Assembly (NCBI GenBank): GCA_009731375.1
Contig: BJOX01000356.1
Location: 360,772-424,771, forward strand
Origin: Paulinella micropora
Taxonomy: Eukaryota; Cercozoa; Imbricatea; Euglyphida
DNA: 64,000 bases
Direction: 5' to 3'
This document shows positions 1 through 28,219 of the stretch, one piece after another (within the stretch, counting starts at the first letter, position 1; each line of letters opens with the position of its first letter). The position numbers and the translations under genes were made by a program. The notes under the pieces were generated by a model, which saw nothing but the letters and a program-made list of their open reading frames with translations, had not been told where the DNA came from and searched no databases.

Positions 1-3000
1 CGCGGGTTATAGGCAGTAACATATTGCCATTTCATCCCGTAATACTTAGATAGTTTGTCGATGACCTCGTTATTAAAGTCCGAGCCTCGATCAGAACATA
101 TCTTTCTTGGTACTCCGATCTGTGAGATGATCCTATCGATCAGCGCCTCGGCCGTCGTCTTGCCGGTAACGTCTTTGACAGGGATGATCCACACATAGTT
201 GGTGGCTCTGTCAATAGCCGTAAGGAGGTATTTGTAACCATCCTTCGATTCTGGGAAAGGTCCCACATGATCAATGTGTATAAACTCAAACATCCCCGCA
301 TGAAGAGGAAATTCGCCAATCAGGCCGAAATTTGCCTTCAGTGGTGTTTTGTTTATCTTGCACGGGATGCATGCATCCACCGCCTGATCTATCTCCTCCT
401 TCATCTTCTTCCACCAGAATCGCCTCGCTACGAACATATGAGTTCGTTGTCGACCCGGATGCGCCAAAAGTGGGCAATTGTGGGCTGCGACAAATATAAA
501 TCGTCTCAGACTCTCCGGTACCCAAAGGGTCCATTTGTCCGGCTGTGACGCATAGCGACCGTGAAGGCCCTTGTACCACAGTAGACCATCTCTCCATCCC
601 ATCTCCTTCATCTGATCTTTGATCGCTTTCGTCATCCGTAGCTCATCCGGGTTCTGATATAACTGTATCAGTTCTTTAAACTCCGGATCTTGAGCCTGTT
701 GTTGCCTCCATGCGGTAGGCGAGGCTATATGGATAGTACCATCTTCTAGCCGTACCCCGATTCTTTCCGGGTCATCGTCTAGGTCACTTCTCCGCTCTTG
801 AGGAGGCTCCGCATAAACTTCCTGCGTCTCCTCTTCCTCTCTTATGTTCGCCTTCGCATTCTCATATACCTCATAGGACCACTCAGCGTCCTCCTGGGTA
901 TGTAGCTCACAACATATCCCGTGATCCGGGCCTTGTGGACTGTACCGTAGACCTGTGCGGTCATATCGGACTCCACTCGCCATCTCCATCGCCTCAATGT
1001 GGCTGACCTCATACACCTTGTCAGTGGACAAGTCTTCCATCTCCACCGTGGACACCAACGCCGATACTTCTGAGTTAAACTCTAGCCTAGAGAGGCTATC
1101 AGCGACCACATTTCGCTTTCCCGGTAGATGGACCATTGTAAAATCGAAACAAGACAAGAACGCTTGCCACCGCGCCAGCCGTCCCGTCTGTTCATGATTC
1201 ATCAACCATAACAGGTTATGATGATCAGTTCTGACAGTAAATTGAGGTCCTCCCCACAAATACTCTCTGAGCCTCTTGAGGGCCCATACTACCGCCAACG
1301 CCTCTCTTTGCCTTGTGCAATAGTTTCTCTCCGCCGCACACAACTTCCTACTAATAAACATGATTGGGCGTAATTTCTTCTCCTCATCCTCTTGTTGTAA
1401 TACAGCCCCAATCGCAAACTTAGATGCGTCTGTATCGACTACGAATTGTTTCGTAAAGTCGGGCATCGTTAACACCAGTCCTCCGTCTTTCGGGTCTTTG
1501 TAAATGAGATCTTTGAGCGCATGAAACGCTTGCAAAGCCTCTTCGTCCCACTTCTCAAAGTCTCCAAAATCTATCATTTTCTCCACTTTAGCCCGTGTTG
1601 CACCCCAATCGGGTATAAACTGGCTATAGTATTGCGCCATCGCAAGGAATGAGTGCAATTCAGTGCGGTTCTTCGGTATCGGTCGATTCATAATCTCCTC
1701 CCTCTTCTCTTTGGATATCGAGACTCGATTATGGGAGATCTCGTACCCTAAGTATGTCACACTCGTCTTGGCAAGTTGACACTTCTTTAGATTGCACTTC
1801 AGGCCAAAAGCTCCGATGCGCCTGAATATATCGGACAAATGATCGATATGCTCCTCCATTGTGTTAGAGTATACGATAATGTCATCGATATAGCAAAATG
1901 CATATTCTCCCGCCTTCTGTCCCCGCCTTCTCATAAAGCCACCGTCAGACAAATCATCGTACTGACTGCTCAACATCTTCTGCATCGCCTTCTGGAAAAG
2001 TCCTGGGGCTTGCTTGAGGCCCATCGGAAGCACTTTCCATTGGTATATTTCCATACCCACCACAAACGCCGTCAGCCATCTGGACTTTTCCTCCAGTGGT
2101 ATCTGCCAGAAGCCATTCTTAAGGTCAATGACCGAATAGAATTTTGCATTCCGCAGTACTCTCCTTCCTTCTTCTAATGTCGGGAGAGGATTTCTCTCTT
2201 CCTCCAGCACCTTGTTAACACGAGCATAGTTAACTGTCAGGCGCCATTCTCCTCCTGGCTTCGGCACTATTCTCGGTTGTGAGACTATTGAGGATGTTGA
2301 TCTCTCAATAAAGTCCTCATTGAGCAGCTGTCTTGCTAGCTCCTCCGCTATCTTCGCCTCATGTATACTCAAATTCGCCCTTCGTGGTGCCGGTGACGGC
2401 TCCGCACCCGGTATTTTGTAAATAACCGCAGTGAAATCTTCAGGCTTGACACCACCTGCATGTGGAGGGTCAAAAATTTCCTTGTTCGCCTCTAATTTGG
2501 CTTTTAAAAGCTCCTTCTCCTTCTCCGTGCCTACTCCTTCTTCCAATATTTTCCGCGCCGCCTCTTGAAAATCTTCATCAGACATCTGCTTATGCTGCTT
2601 GAGGGGTTCTCTGTCCTCCTCCAAGCCTAAGTCCTCTTCCGAGACATCATCTAGGCCCGTCTTTTCATACGTGACCGTGTCCGGCTCATCATCTTTACCG
2701 AGCTCCACCAGCATGTCAATGAGTCTCGCGTATTGCAAAGGAGCTTTACGGGTGTAAAAACCATCAAAGCATGTGAATGCTTGCGGTATCAATTTCAACT
2801 TGTCGAGGTCTCTGAGCTTCCGCTTGTATGCACTGCTCTGCTCACGAGTTCCCATACGACAAGCCACCACTAGCTGTTGCTTGCGAGAGGGTACCGGTAT
2901 AGGATGATCAATAAGCCGGTCCCTTATTTCCTGCGCCCATATCGCCTTCTCATTATATGGCAGGATAATAGTATACGGCTTATTATTTTCGAATAAAGTC

Positions 3001-4367
3001 CGTAAGCATTTCTTCACTTCAGACAGTGAACGCGGCCACGTGGGCTCGTCACCCCAGAAATCAGTAATAAAACTTTTAATAGTTTCTGGTGGAGTATCCG
3101 GGATTCGCCCCGTTCTCCTTGGTACAAACGCCTCCCTTTTTTCTTCTCCTACTTTCGCATGGAAACAGTATCCGTTAGTAATATGGACATCTGTTCCTAC
3201 TCCTTCCGCGAATCTCGCCAACGACGGGCTTCTTTGTGCGACACATATAATCTCCTCCTTTCGCTTCTCGATTAAGTCATCAATAGACTTTTTGTCCCAA
3301 TGGCATGTCGGAACTGTGACAGTGCACACTTGGGATTCCCAATTGTCGGTCCAGGACAGTTCATCCGGTCTTACGACATGGGGGTGAACGTACACCTCAA
3401 GTGCCTCATGTGCGATGGCCATCTTTTTGTGATCCGTCGCTAGACTCAGCTCATAAGCCTCATAAGAGTCAGTAGCGTTGAAGGGATCAATATCGTTCTC
3501 TTCTCCTCTTTTTACTCCATATATCACTCGCCGTGCGGCGCAATCAATCACAGCCCCCATCGTAGCCAATTGGTCATACGATAGTAATATTGACCCGTGG
3601 TAACCGGGGACGACATAGAGGTCCATACGGTATACTCGTGCGGATTTCAATTTAAAGGTCAGTGTGATGATTCCCGTGATATCCGTCCGGCTGCTCACTC
3701 CTTTGAGAGTGCCCGTTGACTTTTTCATATTTCCGTCCACCCAGTCCCGGTATCGATTAAAAAACTTCCTGCCGACAATATTAATATTCGCCATCGTATC
3801 ATTACCAACTTTTAATATTGTCTTCAATGTTTCACAATAAAGTTCCGTATAACACAGAGCATCGGGCCTGTGTATATTGGCTGCGAGAACAAGAACTTTA
3901 CGTTCCAAATTTTGGAGTCTTGTCTCTAAGTTTTTCAACTCCTCCTTCTTCTCCTCCTGCTTCACCTCATTAACATTTTTATTATTCTGCGGTACTGGTG
4001 CGTTTACTATTTGAGCGACATTGTCTTGTGGTACTTGAGTACACACATTGTCTTTTTGCTCGCCACCCGCCGCGACCGTAGACATTGAGTCTGTTCGTGG
4101 TTGTTTGCTTGGCCGAGGCGATACGTCTGCCATTGGCCTCCTCGCCTCCATCGCAAGTCTCGCCTTCCTATTTGCATCAGTTATCATTGGTAACCGTGCT
4201 GTATGAACGGGTATGAGACTACCTTGGGGCTGCAGTCTCTGTGTACCCACATCTTTGTTTTCACATAGAGGAAGCGTTGGCCCAGTCTGCACAACAGCAT
4301 TAGAAAGCACTGTGACTTTAGGGTTAAACTTCACAGTCTTCTCCTTCCTCTCTTCTTCCCCCTCCAG
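1..4367 (-). CDS. pol: Pol polyprotein of copy A (partial, runs off left edge)
   Basis: This is the minus-strand reading frame directly following the gag UGA at 4370-4368, in the same frame. It corresponds to copy B pol from its first codon to the integrase catalytic region, so protease-like, reverse transcriptase (YIDD), RNase H and the integrase zinc-binding and first catalytic parts are present. The constant coordinate sum with copy B shows no net frameshift. The window edge cuts just before the catalytic glutamate of the integrase. It is expected to be expressed by readthrough of the gag stop, as in copy B. I did not check every base for point stops. Confidence 0.8.
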   Translation of the reverse strand, partial: MEGEEERKEKTVKFNPKVTVLSNAVVQTGPTLPLCENKDVGTQRLQPQGSLIPVHTARLPMITDANRKARLAMEARRPMADVSPRPSKQPRTDSMSTVAAGGEQKDNVCTQVPQDNVAQIVNAPVPQNNKNVNEVKQEEKKEELKNLETRLQNLERKVLVLAANIHRPDALCYTELYCETLKTILKVGNDTMANINIVGRKFFNRYRDWVDGNMKKSTGTLKGVSSRTDITGIITLTFKLKSARVYRMDLYVVPGYHGSILLSYDQLATMGAVIDCAARRVIYGVKRGEENDIDPFNATDSYEAYELSLATDHKKMAIAHEALEVYVHPHVVRPDELSWTDNWESQVCTVTVPTCHWDKKSIDDLIEKRKEEIICVAQRSPSLARFAEGVGTDVHITNGYCFHAKVGEEKREAFVPRRTGRIPDTPPETIKSFITDFWGDEPTWPRSLSEVKKCLRTLFENNKPYTIILPYNEKAIWAQEIRDRLIDHPIPVPSRKQQLVVACRMGTREQSSAYKRKLRDLDKLKLIPQAFTCFDGFYTRKAPLQYARLIDMLVELGKDDEPDTVTYEKTGLDDVSEEDLGLEEDREPLKQHKQMSDEDFQEAARKILEEGVGTEKEKELLKAKLEANKEIFDPPHAGGVKPEDFTAVIYKIPGAEPSPAPRRANLSIHEAKIAEELARQLLNEDFIERSTSSIVSQPRIVPKPGGEWRLTVNYARVNKVLEEERNPLPTLEEGRRVLRNAKFYSVIDLKNGFWQIPLEEKSRWLTAFVVGMEIYQWKVLPMGLKQAPGLFQKAMQKMLSSQYDDLSDGGFMRRRGQKAGEYAFCYIDDIIVYSNTMEEHIDHLSDIFRRIGAFGLKCNLKKCQLAKTSVTYLGYEISHNRVSISKEKREEIMNRPIPKNRTELHSFLAMAQYYSQFIPDWGATRAKVEKMIDFGDFEKWDEEALQAFHALKDLIYKDPKDGGLVLTMPDFTKQFVVDTDASKFAIGAVLQQEDEEKKLRPIMFISRKLCAAERNYCTRQREALAVVWALKRLREYLWGGPQFTVRTDHHNLLWLMNHEQTGRLARWQAFLSCFDFTMVHLPGKRNVVADSLSRLEFNSEVSALVSTVEMEDLSTDKVYEVSHIEAMEMASGVRYDRTGLRYSPQGPDHGICCELHTQEDAEWSYEVYENAKANIREEEETQEVYAEPPQERRSDLDDDPERIGVRLEDGTIHIASPTAWRQQQAQDPEFKELIQLYQNPDELRMTKAIKDQMKEMGWRDGLLWYKGLHGRYASQPDKWTLWVPESLRRFIFVAAHNCPLLAHPGRQRTHMFVARRFWWKKMKEEIDQAVDACIPCKINKTPLKANFGLIGEFPLHAGMFEFIHIDHVGPFPESKDGYKYLLTAIDRATNYVWIIPVKDVTGKTTAEALIDRIISQIGVPRKICSDRGSDFNNEVIDKLSKYYGMKWQYVTAYNP

Positions 4368-4882
4368 TCATTCCACCACCTCGAAACGATTACCTTGAGT
4401 AGTGTCCGGGTAGGATGACGTATCGGTCTCCGAGGCAGTGTTGTAGGCCTGAGCTCGACCGAAATTTGGGTTGGAGCTTGCCCACGAGCCTCCTCCTCCT
4501 CTGGGTGGGGGGGCTGGAGCTCGAACAGCTCTCCCTCCATAAGGGGTATATCCCCGACCTCCTCCTCTTCCTCTCTGAGGGGTTCCCTGCCACCTCGAGG
4601 CTCCTCTCCATGTTCCTCGTCCTCGTCCTCCTCCTCCTCCTCCTCCTCCTCCTCGTCCTCCTGCTCCTGCTCCTCCTTCTCGTCCTCTTTGAGAGGCCTT
4701 TAAGTTCTTTTGTCTCTCCCTTTCCTCCTTCTTTTCCTTCATCCTCTTCATGTTGGTAATGATTGCCTCTCGTAACTCCTCATCATCACACATATTGGCA
4801 TACCAACCTTCGTTCGCAGCGGCAATCTGAAGCATGTTGAAAAGGCCCGGTTCCTTGCCTTCCGTCCTGCTCAGAAAATTTG
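4368..4882 (-). CDS. gag: Gag C-terminal fragment of copy A
   Basis: The visible part starts just after the CCCH-finger region and covers a charged helix rich in Lys, Glu and Arg, then an Arg-Gly-rich RNA-binding-like tail, ending at TGA. Relative to copy B it has an Ala/Val and an Asn/Tyr substitution and a changed Gly/Arg run length. The upstream two-thirds of gag is missing into the assembly gap. Its stop and the following bases (UGA CUG) are identical to copy B. Confidence 0.85.
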
Positions 4883-5601
4883 NNNNNNNNNNNNNNNNNN
4901 NNNNNNNNNNNNNNNNNNNNNNNNNNNNNNNNNNNNNNNNNNNNNNNNNNNNNNNNNNNNNNNNNNNNNNNNNNNNNNNNNNNNNNNNNNNNNNNNNNNN
5001 NNNNNNNNNNNNNNNNNNNNNNNNNNNNNNNNNNNNNNNNNNNNNNNNNNNNNNNNNNNNNNNNNNNNNNNNNNNNNNNNNNNNNNNNNNNNNNNNNNNN
5101 NNNNNNNNNNNNNNNNNNNNNNNNNNNNNNNNNNNNNNNNNNNNNNNNNNNNNNNNNNNNNNNNNNNNNNNNNNNNNNNNNNNNNNNNNNNNNNNNNNNN
5201 NNNNNNNNNNNNNNNNNNNNNNNNNNNNNNNNNNNNNNNNNNNNNNNNNNNNNNNNNNNNNNNNNNNNNNNNNNNNNNNNNNNNNNNNNNNNNNNNNNNN
5301 NNNNNNNNNNNNNNNNNNNNNNNNNNNNNNNNNNNNNNNNNNNNNNNNNNNNNNNNNNNNNNNNNNNNNNNNNNNNNNNNNNNNNNNNNNNNNNNNNNNN
5401 NNNNNNNNNNNNNNNNNNNNNNNNNNNNNNNNNNNNNNNNNNNNNNNNNNNNNNNNNNNNNNNNNNNNNNNNNNNNNNNNNNNNNNNNNNNNNNNNNNNN
5501 NNNNNNNNNNNNNNNNNNNNNNNNNNNNNNNNNNNNNNNNNNNNNNNNNNNNNNNNNNNNNNNNNNNNNNNNNNNNNNNNNNNNNNNNNNNNNNNNNNNN
5601 N
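4883..5601. other. Assembly gap (719 N) inside copy A gag
   Basis: A run of N replaces the start and middle of gag. Using copy B as a ruler (matching coordinate sums 35281 left of the gap and 33526 right of it), about 2.5 kb should lie here, so the N run is roughly 1.75 kb too short unless copy A carries a deletion. Confidence 0.95.
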
Positions 5602-6053
5602 ATAGAGAAGCTAGAAAAGCTCTCCTTGAGAAGTCGACAGTCGGTCGGATAGGTTCTCAGACCTACCTTTAGAAAACGATCAGAGAGTTGCAAAAATACT
5701 CTGACGTATGTGTGAGATAATGCAGATAAATGCACAAACTAGAAGGGTAGAGTGTTGTGCTCCTGTCCCTATGCTTGTTTGTGTTTTGTGTGTGTTCCTT
5801 CACTTTTCTGTCCACCTCCTTCTTCTTGGTCTCTGTGTGAGAACAGCAAGAACGACAGAGAGTTTGTATCTGATGTCTCCTTGTGAGCACACAGATATGG
5901 ATTGAGCTAGAGGGTACGAGACACCTGCTTGAGACCAATTAAATTATTTGTTTTGTGAAAGAGTTATGAGGGAGCTGTGTTGGAGTATTTGTTTTTCGTT
6001 CAACTCCTTCATCTCCTTCATCTTCTTCATCAAGCGCGGCATGGGACTCCAAA
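5602..6053 (-). other. Retrotransposon leader with 89-codon upstream ORF, copy A
   Basis: This is the untranslated leader between LTR and gag. It contains an 89-codon open frame (5938-5669) also present in copy B (27588-27857), with about five amino-acid differences. The first ~95 bases after the LTR are unrelated to copy B, then the two leaders become alignable. Whether the small ORF is translated is unknown. Confidence 0.6.
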
Positions 6054-6298
6054 TGTAATGCCCCCAACGATAGCTCGTAAAAAGTCGGTAATACAACCAA
6101 ACACAGTCCTCAAAAGATGAGAATGATGTCTCGGCACGGTTATATTAGCTCAGTGAAGCCAAAAAGGAAAACGGCAACAGACCAGGAATAAAATTGCATC
6201 AGGTCCAATCCGGACAAATAATACTGAAAAATAAGCTGGTGCACCTGTCACCAGGAAAAGGTACTTTTTACCGGCTATCCGGGGGGGTGATGCCTACA
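6054..6298 (-). repeat. 5' LTR of retrotransposon copy A
   Basis: The LTR is 245 bp and begins and ends with TGTA/TACA, the usual TG...CA termini. Directly inside it the element reads TTTGGAGTCC, where TGGAGTCC two bases after the LTR is the expected place for a tRNA primer-binding site; I cannot assign the tRNA. Compared with the copy B LTR it has about nine differences, including a 5-bp insertion (CGTGC) and single-base changes, far more than the internal pol region shows. Confidence 0.85.
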
Positions 6299-6458
6299 AT
6301 TTGTCCGTATTGGACCTGATGCTATTTTATTCCTGTTCTGTTGCCGTTTTCCTTTTTGGCTTCACTGAGCTAATATAACGAGACATCATTCTCATCTTTT
6401 GAGGACTGTGTTTGGTTGTATTACAGACTTTTTACGAGATAACGTTGGGGGCATTACA
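6299..6458 (+). repeat. Truncated older LTR of the same family, head-to-head with copy A
   Basis: The stretch matches the last two-thirds of the LTR in plus orientation and ends in GGGGGCATTACA, but it carries several substitutions. It lacks the first ~80 bases and abuts copy A's LTR terminus directly. No leader follows, so it is a solo or 3' LTR remnant into which copy A probably inserted. Confidence 0.8.
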
Positions 6459-6934
6459 CTTTGTCGTTCCCAGTCATTCTCGCTTAGCCTTCCCAAATCA
6501 GTTTGTTCGAGTTCACCAACCCGACACTACCAGTTTTATGACTGTTATTAATAACTTGAAGCAAAAAGACACTATCAGTTTGAGAACTGGAGACTCACAA
6601 TCTACGTTCTACACTTGATCGTACGTTGCACTGTGACCCAACTTGAGCCTGCAATGAGTCGGCGAAATTATGTAAATAAACGAAGTGACCTCTCTACTAT
6701 TCACTTGTATTTTACCTGCTCACACTGAGTCAGGACTCTAAGCAGCCATAGTGTTCTTATTAAGAGTTCGTTGTATCTGCCTACTTGAAGAGTTGTATAC
6801 AAACTCACAAAGAGTTCGTTGTACAATTATTACCCGTTAGGGAGCGGCCTGGTTTTTTTGGCAACTAAACGACGCCTTTTAATAATGAAGAACGCTTGCT
6901 TTTCGTAGAGTTGAAAAGGAAGCATGTACGTAGG

Positions 6935-6965
<31 letters not shown>

Positions 6966-7464
6966 CTTGAAGCATACTGCGGGGAGAAGTGGGGGAGGGT
7001 TGTATGTATACTACTAACTCATAACTTGATATATGCATATATAACAATAACAACTTCCGAAAGTAACTAACCCCCCCACCCCCTCCGAAATTATTTACTG
7101 TATTTACCGGTATTATTATATAATTTTTTACTACACTCACTGATCATACGGTGACTCGGGTGAGGTATTTTTATCATTTTTTGAAAAGATAATCACAGAC
7201 ACTCGTGATTCTTTGCAATACAATATTTTAAAATATCTGCTTCCCACTCAGTTCTACGAGTAGCAAGTATTTTAATTAAAACAGTGTTTGCGTAAAAAAA
7301 GATCTAATAAAAACTTGCCACTCGCAGGATGAGTGGGAAGACAAAGTATGAAAAGGGAAGTAGTTTCAAAAGTTGACTCTTCAGAGGTGTTACTAATAAT
7401 TCAAGTTAACAGAAACACTTCCCTCAGCAAAATATTATATTAACGAAACCATTTGCGAGCCGGG

Positions 7465-7508
<44 letters not shown>

Positions 7509-8620
7509 AACAACAACAACAACAAAGACATTAGGAAATTTTACTGATCAGATGGTGAAATCAGAACATATGTAAACGCTTAACATTTCGCAGTAAAAAA
7601 AAAAGCAAAAAGCGAAGCTTAGGATGTATTACATGCATAAACTTTGATAAATATGTCCAGATCTGCTTTTCCTTTTTTTTTTTCGTGAAAATTAAAACAT
7701 GACTGCCCATGTGAATGCAAGCGAGTTTGTCGTCAGTTTGGTGGATGCGTCGATAAACTCCAGGAGAGACTCGAAACGCCAGCCACAACGGGTATTGATA
7801 CAAAGACCGAGGCTCGGAAAGCAGCGAACCAAGAGGATTTAGCAACCGACTCTGAAAGAGGGACTTTGATTTGAGCTAGCAATCAGTTCAATCTAGTCAA
7901 TCCAATCTGCAGCGCCATCGCCAACACTGTGGTCCTTGTAACAACTGCACAAGAGAACAAGGATGTGTGCATGAGTCCACGAACAAAATGGTAAACGGAT
8001 TCTTCTGTAAACATCAAAAATAGCAGCTGCGAAGAGCTATGTCTTGCGTACCCATCTTTCCCCCCCTTCACACCTCCCCTCCTCCTCCTTCTGCTCCTCC
8101 TCCCTCCCTCCCCCCTCTTGAGATCTCTCTTGCTTGTCCTTAGTGCTATCTTTCCCAGAGCGTGCCCTTACTAGCTATGCCAATCCTCGAGTGAAATTTC
8201 TATAAAAGCATGGTTTCAAATTTACGATGAGCAAGTGAGCGATGGAATTGAGAACATCGCCATCACGAGAGGAGCCCCACAGTCATCGCAGTCTCCGTAG
8301 TCTTCCGGCTTCATAGCCTCGTACATGGTGCCTAAGTACATCGGGGTTATAAACCATTTTACGTGTTGGGCGGGATAGTCTTCCTCCTTCATAGCCTCGT
8401 AACAGGGTGCTTAAGAAACATCAGGGTTGCTAAAATTTTTATGTGTTGGCAGAAGATTTGTTGTCCCGCCCCATGGATGGCAGGCGGCACACTCACAGTG
8501 GCGCTGGTGGAAGCACAGAGAAGTCGTCAGATGTAACAAACCTCCACCACTCCAAAACTGGCGCACAGGCTTTTTCCTGTTGAAAATCCGGTTTTTACGG
8601 ATAAAAAGATAGACTCTTTT
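6459..8620. other. Non-coding stretch with A-runs and a 78-bp tandem duplication
   Basis: I see no convincing gene. The stretch holds a 20-odd-base A-run near 6938, a longer A-run near 7465-7507, AT-rich sequence distantly like that at 52.8-53.2 kb (both have a motif around AAAACTTGCCACTCG), and a two-copy ~78-bp tandem repeat at 8298-8450 (unit starting TAGTCTTC). Short minus-strand open frames at 7561-7845 and 7883-8071 have no recognisable features. The end of this stretch is the likely 5' flank of gene 1. Confidence 0.5.
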
Positions 8621-8699
8621 GGTGGTGCTAAATCTCTTTTCCTGGTGGTGCTAAATCACTCTTTTCCTGGTGGTGCTAAATCACGCTTTTCCTGGTGGA
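8621..8699 (+). promoter_or_regulatory. Three short tandem repeats upstream of gene 1
   Basis: Three copies of GGTGGTGCTAAATC, each followed by a CTTTTCCT-like box, start at 8621, 8644 and 8669, about 170-250 bp before the proposed start codon of gene 1. Repeated short motifs at this distance could be transcription-factor sites or part of the 5' UTR. There is no direct proof, and the spacing (23 and 25 bp) also fits a simple tandem duplication. Confidence 0.3.
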
Positions 8700-8869
8700 T
8701 AGGTACACCGAGAACTGCGGATGTCTCCACTTTCTTCATTTTTGTCTCTTTTGCACAACTCTCCATTTTTGGCTTGTGCGTACAAAATCCATTTTTTGTG
8801 ACCTTCTTTTTCCATTGGATGAATAAATTCATAATTTACGAATCCTATTTGTGTTCATACTTTCGTTAA

Positions 8870-26659
<17,790 letters not shown>

Positions 26660-27199
26660 CAGGAACTGACCCTGAGAGAAGGATTCTGTATATCTCTTGT
26701 ACTTTCAGTCTTAGTAAAATGTTTCAAGTTGCGTCAAAAAATGATAGTCCTGCCTTTCGAGTCGCAGAGTCTCACTGAGTCAGCTGCCACTCATGCGGCT
26801 CTTGTCCCGGTTATGACGGACGCCTCTCAGGTCTAGCGCGAATTATTGATGAAAGTATAATAACTGGCATCGCTACTACTGCACTTACCGAGTCTATGCG
26901 GCAAGTATTCAAGTTCTTGCGTGAAACAAGTCTTTTCCACTCAGTAAACTTTCAACGACTTTACTATGATAATTGAACCTTCAGAACCGTAGGCTTGCTT
27001 TTCGTTGACTACAGCTGAAAAGGCACTCAAGCACGTAAGTTGAAGTAGGCGAAGTAGGCCGCTTTGAACCGCTTGACATAAGTAAACGTGAAAACAGGGA
27101 CGAACTTGAACTTCTTTACCGGCGGCGCGCCGGGCACTGTCAGTTCAAAACAGTTTCAAGAGTCGGTGCCACTCGGAGTCAGTTCAAGTTTTCATCAAT
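26660..27199 (+). other. Gene 1 3' flank
   Basis: This is unique, non-repetitive sequence between the gene 1 stop codon and retrotransposon copy B. It is probably 3' UTR plus intergenic DNA. No clear AATAAA signal and no other gene were found. Confidence 0.5.
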
Positions 27200-27433
27200 T
27201 GTAAGCATCACCCCCCGGATAGCCGGTAAAAAATACCTTTTCCTGGTGACAGGTGCACCAGCTTGTTTTTCAGTATTTGTCCGGATTGGACCTGATGCCA
27301 TTTTATTCCTGGTCTGTTGCCGTTTTCCTTTTTGGCTTCACTGAGCTAATACAACGAGACATCATTCTCATTCTTGAGGACTGTGTTTGGTTGTATTACC
27401 GACTTTTTACGAGCTATCGTTGGGGGCATTACA
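27200..27433 (+). repeat. 5' LTR of copy B
   Basis: The LTR is 234 bp, TGTAAGC...GCATTACA, with inverted terminal bases. It is followed by TTTGGAGTCC, with a possible primer-binding site TGGAGTCC starting at 27436. The promoter would lie in this LTR, but no TATA box is obvious. Confidence 0.9.
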
Positions 27434-28219
27434 TTTGGAGTCCACATCACTAGGGTGATTTCTTTCTGCTTTGCCACACAGGCAACAGAGTGAATTTTCA
27501 CTGACCTGTCTCACACGGGGACGTCAGACGAAAACAAATACTCCAACACAGCTCCCTCATAACTCTTTCACAAAACAAATAATTTGATTGGTCTCAAGCA
27601 GGTGTCTCGTACCCTCTAGCCCAATCAGTATCTGTGTGCTCACAAGGAGACATCAGATACAAACTCTCTGTCGTTCTTGCTGTTCTCACACAGAGACCAA
27701 GAAGAAGGAGGTGGACAGAAGAGTGAAGGAACACACACAAAACACAAACAAGCATAGGGACAGGAGCACAACACTCTACCCTTCTAGTTTGTGCATTTAT
27801 CTGCATTATCTCACACATACGTCAGAGTATTTTTGCAAATCTCTGATCGTTTTCTAAAGGTAGGTCTGAGAACCTATCCGACCGACTGTCGACTTCTCAA
27901 GGAGAGCTTTTCTAGCTTCTCTATTACTATCTGTGTGTAGGTCCAAGTGCCTCATACTAGATACAATATAGAAAAGAAGGAGGAGAAAGTAATCTGAGTA
28001 AGGAGAACAAGAAATCGGAGAAAGTCTCAAAGACTATTTTTCTCAAACAAAAACAAACATACAAACAGTGTTTCATAGAGGACAGGGAATCTTATCCTAC
28101 CCTCTCTATTAGTTTCTCTCTTCACTAGTCAATCGACTGAAGGAGGAACAGAACACAAACGAACAAAAACCAAACATAGGAGCTGACACTGTCCTCCTGT
28201 TGATCACTACTACGACATC
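27434..28219 (+). other. Leader of copy B with 89-codon upstream ORF
   Basis: The leader is unusually long at 786 bp. The first ~95 bases differ completely from copy A, then the two align. An 89-codon frame (27588-27857) starting MVSSRCLVPSS is conserved in both copies with a few substitutions. The leader probably also carries packaging and ribosome-loading signals, none of which I can identify. Confidence 0.55.

Larger units (their letters stand above)
1..6298 (-). mobile_element. Ty3/gypsy-type LTR retrotransposon, copy A (3' part beyond window)
   Basis: On the minus strand, in element order, are the 5' LTR (6298-6054), a leader (6053-5602), an assembly gap, the end of gag (4882-4368) and pol up to the integrase core at position 1. 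It is collinear with copy B. For antisense open frames the sum of matching coordinates is a constant 35281 from position 267 to about 4611, so there is no net indel over 4.6 kb. A 9-bp length change lies in the glycine-rich gag tail. Antisense translations I compared across pol are identical to copy B, so the pol parts are nearly the same. The leader and LTR are clearly more diverged. The 3' end and target duplication lie outside the window. Confidence 0.93.

Noticed and set aside
27436-27443. Assignment of a specific tRNA primer for the retrotransposon
   Set aside because: Only TGGAGTCC is shared by the two copies after the LTR; too short to name a tRNA.
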